The notes beneath the pieces are model-generated. The model searched no databases. It worked only from the letters and a program-made list of their open reading frames with translations, and was not told the origin of the DNA. From Favolaschia claudopus (Eukaryota; Basidiomycota; Agaricomycetes; Agaricales; Mycenaceae), in NCBI GenBank assembly GCA_037176885.1, contig JAWWNJ010000010.1, positions 744,001 to 808,000 on the forward strand: a stretch of DNA of 64,000 nt, in the 5' to 3' direction. Position numbers and translations under genes: made by a program. Numbering within the stretch: the first letter of the stretch is position 1; every line of letters starts with the position of its first letter. Below, in pieces: positions 58,347 through 64,000 of this stretch.

Positions 58347-59488
58347 TGCGGAATCCAAGTATGCAGAAGTTTTTTGATCCCTCTTTTAACTTACTGTATG
58401 GCCACTCTCGACGACTTACAAGGCCGCTGTAGCTCAGCGCTTAGGCTGGGTATAAATTTGTTGAATAGATGAGACAACCATTGCCGAAAATCGGCACGAG
58501 CTTCCCAAGTCCTTCTAGTGCAGCCTTTTTTCATTCGGTTGCAAACAGCGTCAGCGTCAGCTGCAGTTGAATGTAGCGTGCAGCCAACGCTTTGTTGGTA
58601 AAATAATCTTCCCTCTTAAGAATCAAATTGACTCTTGACTGAATTCCACGCCAGGCATGAGGTGCTTTTATTTGACAACTCTAAAGATTGAATCGTGCGA
58701 AGTACAAGTACACTCACAAAATCCTAACATTCGGCATCACTGTCGGAAGGCGGATCCAGCGGCATGCTCAGGCAATCAGTCATCTCGAAACGGAGGGGTT
58801 TTTGAAGCTCGGCTGCCCAAATTTCTGTAACTATAACGAGTGAGAAAACCTGGGCTTCTCGATAGGATTACTGAGCAGTTTTGCAGCAATTTCTTCGGAA
58901 GATATTGAAAAAAATCCGAACACTCGTTTTGAGTGACGTGCACTGACACGTGCGCACCAAGCCTGAACAAACTCCATCACCGCTCTTTCTTCTGCGTTTC
59001 ATATCTCCGAACGAGGGTACGATGTTGACGCTTCGAGCGAATGACAATGCAGAGTTGCAGAAACGAGGCACACGAGCTTGACATTCTTGAGTAAGTACTA
59101 CATCCCTCAGACCTCGTTTTTTTTTCGTTTTGAAAAAACATGTTTCCTTTTCCGACATAGCTCAACCCATGCAAGGGACTTCATCCACCCCAGCTCACCA
59201 TGGGCTCGAAAATGATTAACTACTCAATCACTGGCAGCACCCCGGTCTCCGAATCAGCCCAGCCAAAACTGGAAGCCCCGAGCGTTGCTGTCGCCTCATC
59301 TTCTCCGAACGAATTCTTGGTGAGAACCCGCCCTGGATTGTCACATCTGAATTGGGAGCAGCCATTGGTGTACCTAAAATTGCGACTCATCATCAGTTTT
59401 TCCATCGTGCTGTATGTTGCTTCGATTCGATTCAAGACAAGTAGGCTCTCAGGCTGCCCGTACCTATCTCTCAGAGTCTCACAGCACC
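58347..59488. other. Intergenic
   Basis: At 58423-58440 GGCCGCTGTAGCTCAGCG looks like the 5' half of a tRNA, without a 3' half. Otherwise only the 5' flank of the next gene, with an upstream open frame at 59200-59556 that is not needed for the gene model. Confidence 0.4.
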
Positions 59489-61962
59489 ATGCAGGCCTCA
59501 GGAGATGCCAGTGGAGGACGATACAAGCAACCGAGGTCAGCCTCAACCACTCTTGATCGCTGTGAACCCGACTAACCATCTGTTCCTGCAGACACACAGG
59601 CTCTTTCTTCCCAAATGCCTCGCAATTCATCATCAACGGCGGCCACTTCCAGAGCGTCACCCATATCCACCAAACAGATACCTCAGGTACGTCGTAGTGG
59701 TCACCTTCGCTTACCTTCCAGCCACCACTCATCCACTTGCGCAGATTTTCGTACAATCCCTCTCGGGGATATCATTCTCGGCAAGAATTCTGGCGTCTTG
59801 CAAGTTCGTGGACACACAGGTGCTACTATACGACGGGTGCATTCTGCGCTTATTGAAGGTCGCAATTCCACTATGACGGTTGCCGTATACGAGGGAGAGG
59901 AAGCGGAATGGGTGAGTGGTGGCTCGGTCAACGTTTCCCTGTTGTCCTCCGTTGATGTCGTCGCTCCTTATTTTTAGGAATGGTATGGGGATATCTCACC
60001 GTATCTAAACCTACGGTCCGCCGGATACACGTACTTTTCCCGATTTAAAGCTCAACTTTTATAGACATCCGAATGTCCTCCAATTATACGGAATTTCAAC
60101 GTCGGCCAACTTTTATGCTGCTATTTTCCATCACGGTGACCCCTCTTCTGGCCTGCTTTGTTCACCCGATCTCTGATCCACTGTAACATTCTAGAACTTG
60201 TACCCGCGAGATCCCTGCTGCCCGAATACCAGCACTCACCTATATCGATTGTTTACTTCTACGCTTTTGTTGTGAGTGCCAAATACGGTGTAAGCATCTT
60301 CCTTGAGTAATGATAAACGTTTCCCCAGATTCGAGAATTTGAAGTATAGCTCAAGTTCCAGTAATGACTCAAGTCATTGATCAATGTCTCAGATGCACGG
60401 CGCGTATCTTGCTTGGGCGATGCACACCGCACTGGTGAGTATATAACCAGCACTCACCCAAATCCCGCCGTACATATCGTCTAACATAACCAGCTGTCCA
60501 CGCTACACTGTACATTATGGATCAGACCCGTCACCGGCCAGCTCTGCATCGAACTAAGCCGACCAGCGGGATCGCAGGGACTAATAATCCAGGCTCGAGC
60601 GGACGAGTATCAGGATCGCCCATTGTCTCCGAGTCTTCCAGACAATCACCTGCTCACGCCTTTACAAAAATCTCAGTTAATTGCGTTCTTGACATTAGCA
60701 GAGTACCACCTCATCTGCGAGAGGTATCTTCCCCAGTCCGATTTCGTCCCTATATCCCGCAATTCTACCGTGCGACTGGGGAGCATCATCAATCGTTCTA
60801 CAGAGCCCGCGGAAGAAGTAGCGATCTTGGAGGATTGTAAAGCGGAAATGCATCCACTGGATTCGGAAGGGGATCTTGATGCCATTGAGCTGGAGAATGG
60901 ACGGACTCGGTAAAACTTTTCTTCATAGATCTTTGCCGTTGTTGTTTATTGATCTTGTCCGCAGAATACACTTCGGGTCTCCTGACCGTCCCGCTATCCT
61001 GAGGCAGTCGATATCTCTGGTCCGGCCAACGGCATCGACGTGGTTGAGTCAGGTGAATTATATCCTAGCTCATCTCGGCAGTGACATGAATTCCAACCAT
61101 TATGGTTCGTTTCCTTGAAAGTCGCATATGAAATTCTTGAGTTGACCTTGATACATAAGCTTATGTGCACCAAGTCAAATATATTTATCGATTGTCACCC
61201 TCGGAATCAAGGCCCCTTCCCTCCAAAGCTTTCCTATTCCTACCCTCTATGCGCGAGCTAATGTCTTACAACGGCGCCCGCCTTCGCCACCCCGACATTT
61301 CGCGCTGCTGGTCCTTCGACCCGTATGGTGTCAGGCGGCTCACGGACGAAGAAGCGAGCGAACTTGGTTTCCCGGAGGTAGAGCTCAGAATGGAAGCACA
61401 TGGGCACTATTGGGATCCGAGTGTCTACGTGGGCATTCGCGAGTTTCATCAGGCGAAGGGGTTTGATTCTGAGAGCCAGGACGTTGCAAAACAGTTGGGC
61501 CATCCGTTATACCGCCTTTCGCATGGCGTCGATCCTCGTTTGCAGTGCAAACTCGCCGTAGTTCGCCACCAATATTTCTTCTCCTACAACTCGGACAGGT
61601 CTGAGTCAGAGTATGGTCCGTTGATTTACCTTTTGTCGAGTTTGAGAACCTCTTATTCGCATATCCTTCAGAATCGGAAAGCGACGCAAGTGCGCTCGGC
61701 GACTCGGACGTGGACACCGAGGAAGAGATTATTCTGTACCCACGGGCATAATGCGAAATGTAACATGCTACACCTTTACAGCTGTCCCAGATACCATAAT
61801 GAGACGTTTGGATTTTCCGTTGAAGTATTCCGATCTCAAGGATCATCGTCATCAACTCTTTCAAGGACAACTTTATTGAGCTCATGGTTTTTTGCGCCAC
61901 ACTTGACAGAGGCGTCTACCCATTCCGGCTGTATCAGCGAGTCAGTATGCGGAGACTTATAG
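59489..61962 (+). CDS. Orphan Agaricales protein with a protein-kinase-like segment
   Basis: Starts MQASGDASGGRYKQPR at 59489. In-phase exons give SFFPNASQFIINGGHFQSVT, the N-terminal motif of a family abundant in Agaricales such as Mycena; then FRTIPLGDIILGKNSG, RRVHSALIEGRNSTMTVAVY, and LRHPNVLQLYGISTSANFYA with LVPARSLLPEYQHSPIS, which looks like the small lobe of a protein kinase without clear catalytic residues. Further exons give TLWIRPVTGQLCIELSRPAG, LTPLQKSQLIAFLTLAEYH, then SPSESRPLPSKAFLFLPSMR and YWDPSVYVGIREFHQAKGFD with GHPLYRLSHG. The end is uncertain: the family part stops near 61560 and the open frame continues to 61962. Function unknown; a pseudokinase role is only a guess from the HPNVLQLYG block. 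Confidence 0.65.
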
Positions 61963-62164
61963 CCTGTGTTGATACATAAAACGAAGACTCTAACGTTGAA
62001 GAAGATGGGTGTTGTCCGCAGGTGGACAGAGGGTTGCCATGCCTAGGTCGTGCCGGGGCTTGGCCGGGGCAGTGAGTCGGAGGGTGGAGAAAAGGTGTCA
62101 ATGTCAATAAGGCGGAACTGAGTCTAACGGTAGCAGAGTAGGATGGGCAGATGAAATATAAAAC

Positions 62165-62285
62165 TTAGCTTGATACCCGAGGCATTCCAGAGGCGACTGA
62201 ACTATCGCAGTAATGGATGTAAAACCAGCCATATATTTAGAAATCAACCGACAGTTCATGGGCCGGAAATGGTTCAATTGTATGG
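62165..62285 (+). pseudogene. Relic of the STAND gene C-terminus
   Basis: The plus strand encodes TIAVMDVKPAIYLEINRQFM followed by GRKWFNCM, nearly the same as IAVMDGKPAAYLEINPQFMG in the NACHT-WD40 gene ending at 37837. The match extends upstream to a WIPEAFQ-like part (62176-62195) with a small deletion. Nothing else of the gene is present. Confidence 0.75.
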
Positions 62286-62309
62286 CGGTCCGGATGCACT
62301 TTAATCAAA

Positions 62310-62530
62310 TGCCGCAACATATGTCACTTTTCGGCCGATCCGCAATATAAATAGCCATTTTGACCGAAATGCCGCAACATTCACGAGAGATAATCACCTC
62401 GTTTATCTTGCGGCATTTCGGTCGAAATCCCGCAACACAAACTTGCGGAGTCAAAAATCCCGCAAGATACAAAGTTCATTTTTTTTTTCTCCCGCAACTT
62501 TTTCGCGTTCCGTTTTCAACATCCCGCAAC
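62310..62530. repeat. CCGCAA motif cluster
   Basis: The word CCGCAA (in AAATGCCGCAAC or TCCCGCAAC contexts) occurs about nine times in 220 bases on both strands, with irregular spacing. The arms TTGCGGCATTTCGGTCGAAA and TCCCGCAA around 62410-62437 can pair. Looks like a remnant of a transposon terminus rather than a satellite. Confidence 0.55.
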
Positions 62531-64000
62531 TTTTCAAGATCAAAGACTGTTAGCATTAAAGGAAGCGCATGTACAATGAGTATGACTGTATGGCACACGT
62601 ATGCACAGCAGTACAAGTGTTCAGACGCTCAGCGTTAGAGGAAGGCTGCTTTTCGTTTCAACCGTGTTGATTCAGCCCGATTCCTTATAGCTACGTTCAA
62701 TCACTGTCAATGGTGTGTATGAGCTGACCTTCGAGAGCCTTTTCAAAGGATCTTGCTTTGATTCAAGCTGCTCTAAATTCCTCGCTTGAATTAGACAGTT
62801 TGAAAATCCCAGTTCAGGACACAGATAGGCGTTTTGTCTACAGCCGTACACTCTCGAGGGCTTTATGGCGGTATATTGCATTCCCAGGAGTACTACTTTG
62901 TTCAGGGGTCCAGTGGTCGTGTCATAATTCCCAGGTGAGTCGGCTTGAGCTGTATTCCGTCTAAATCCGACCCAGGTACCGAAGTTGTGTTGTCGGAATT
63001 GAGGAGAAGCCAATGAAAGTTGAAGCCCAAGGAGGTGCTTCAGCGGGACATGAGAGTTACAACACACCGCAGGTACGAGGACCATTGTGTTGTAGCGTCT
63101 GTTTACAAGAGACTACATGAGAGTCCCATTGCTTTAGAAATTCGCGTATGTCCGTAGTGAGGCAACGAATATCATAATTCCGCACAGAGTCGAGATTTCG
63201 ACCTATAGATTTTCATCTGCATGAAAAATCAAGCAACGAGTCCACGAGGTTTTGTTGTAATTAGCTGGTATGAGCTGTCAGAGTGGTTTATACTATGCCT
63301 ATGACGTCGCTGTGACTTACTTACTCTTACTTGGCCCGTGAATGGGAGCGAGCTTGGAGCGAGCACCGACTCGACGAAAACTGAACTGGTTCATAATGAT
63401 GCGATCACGAGCGATTCCCACGGTTCAAGTCGCTTGCGCCGACCACGCCGGTAGAGCCAAATGGATGAAGCTTGGAGAGAGAAGAGTGGGAGGTGTTTGA
63501 ATAATATTTATGAGATCAAACAGAGAGGTTGGTGTCAGTTCCGATCACTAAGCAAGTGAGACAAGCTCAATTGATTGAATCTACGTTATTATCTACCTGG
63601 TACGACTCCAAGACCGGAGTGGGATCATTGGGTCCCAGTATTTGAATAAATTAAGAGGGTTCCAGAACCATATTGGAACAGCCCATGTCAAATTTTAACC
63701 CGCAATTAGGGCTGATACTTGCGCAGATGTTGAGCTTTCAATTGATCAAGACTGAACCATTCGGGAAACAACAAGCTAATTTTCGATGGAGAACTCACAT
63801 ACCGAGTTGAACACCGGGGTTTCAACAAAGCTGAATGTTTTGATTCAAGCTCGAGGCGAGACATGATTCGCTTGAGGTTGTAAGAGCGTGGAAAATTGGC
63901 TGGCCTGGGTTTCGGGGGTCGGATTTCAAGCTTCGATGCTCGAATAAACCTGGTTGGGTATCGGAGACTGGTTTGTGGTCTTCTCACTCAGAATGGTAGA
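62531..64000. other. No recognisable gene
   Basis: Frames such as minus 62672-63085 and minus 63706-63987 are open but resemble no known protein. The sequence runs off the end of the window. Confidence 0.4.

Noticed and set aside
58423..58440. tRNA-like 5' half (GGCCGCTGTAGCTCAG)
   Set aside because: No matching acceptor 3' strand or T arm follows within tRNA length.
1..64000. CRISPR arrays, bacterial operons, ribosome-binding sites
   Set aside because: The intron-rich eukaryotic gene structure excludes them and no spaced direct-repeat array is present.

Overview
The window reads as nuclear DNA of a mushroom-forming basidiomycete (Agaricomycetes, probably Agaricales). Genes are cut by many short introns of about 50-70 bases with GT/AG (twice apparently GC/AG) ends. 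The protein families are typical of this group: a GH76 mannanase, DUF6533 and DUF7702-like seven-span proteins, a NACHT-WD40 STAND protein, F-box relics and orphan Agaricales families. Gene models were spliced by hand, so exon junctions are inferences. Several models were checked by frame: the dienoyl-CoA isomerase, the intact MTAP, the first 2OG oxygenase and the 1069-residue transposon-borne gene all give whole codon counts.

Layout. 1-5.2 kb: a complete peroxisomal dienoyl-CoA isomerase (-), then relics of a Kre9-like secreted protein and an F-box protein. 5.3-19.5 kb: a secreted GH76 enzyme (-) divergent from an intact methylthioadenosine phosphorylase (MTAP, +). MTAP and a neighbouring GATA-like zinc-finger gene form one arm of an inverted duplication. 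The other arm (17.7-19.5 kb) has an intact GATA-like gene and an MTAP copy with a 1-nt frameshift. In the first arm the GATA copy is split by a 5.5-kb element (9265-14779) with imperfect terminal inverted repeats, an 8-9 bp target-site duplication and clusters of TGACGCG motifs. Its only recognisable gene encodes a 1069-residue protein: three hydrophobic repeats, a USP-like cysteine peptidase, a PHD-like finger and a basic tail. I see no transposase. This is the best candidate for an undescribed system here.

19.8-32.3 kb: a dispersed family of 2-oxoglutarate/Fe(II) oxygenases in all stages of decay (one intact, one with a frame break at a former intron, one with two frameshifts, one C-terminal relic). 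Between them lie a GMC oxidoreductase and a seven-span membrane protein. 32.8-36.5 kb: a small secreted protein and an MFS sugar transporter. 36.7-37.5 kb: a MITE-like element. 37.8-49.3 kb: a NACHT-WD40 STAND protein, a DUF6533 protein, an orphan multi-span membrane protein and a second MITE with perfect 22-bp inverted repeats. 50.7-55.4 kb: an Amt/Mep ammonium transporter. 57.5-58.4 kb: three related tRNA-like sequences. 59.5-62 kb: an orphan kinase-like Agaricales protein. The end holds a relic of the STAND gene, a CCGCAA motif cluster and no recognisable gene.

The genes do not form one pathway. Housekeeping metabolism (peroxisomal beta-oxidation, methionine salvage, ammonium and sugar uptake) is interspersed with expanded, decaying lineage-specific families and transposon debris.
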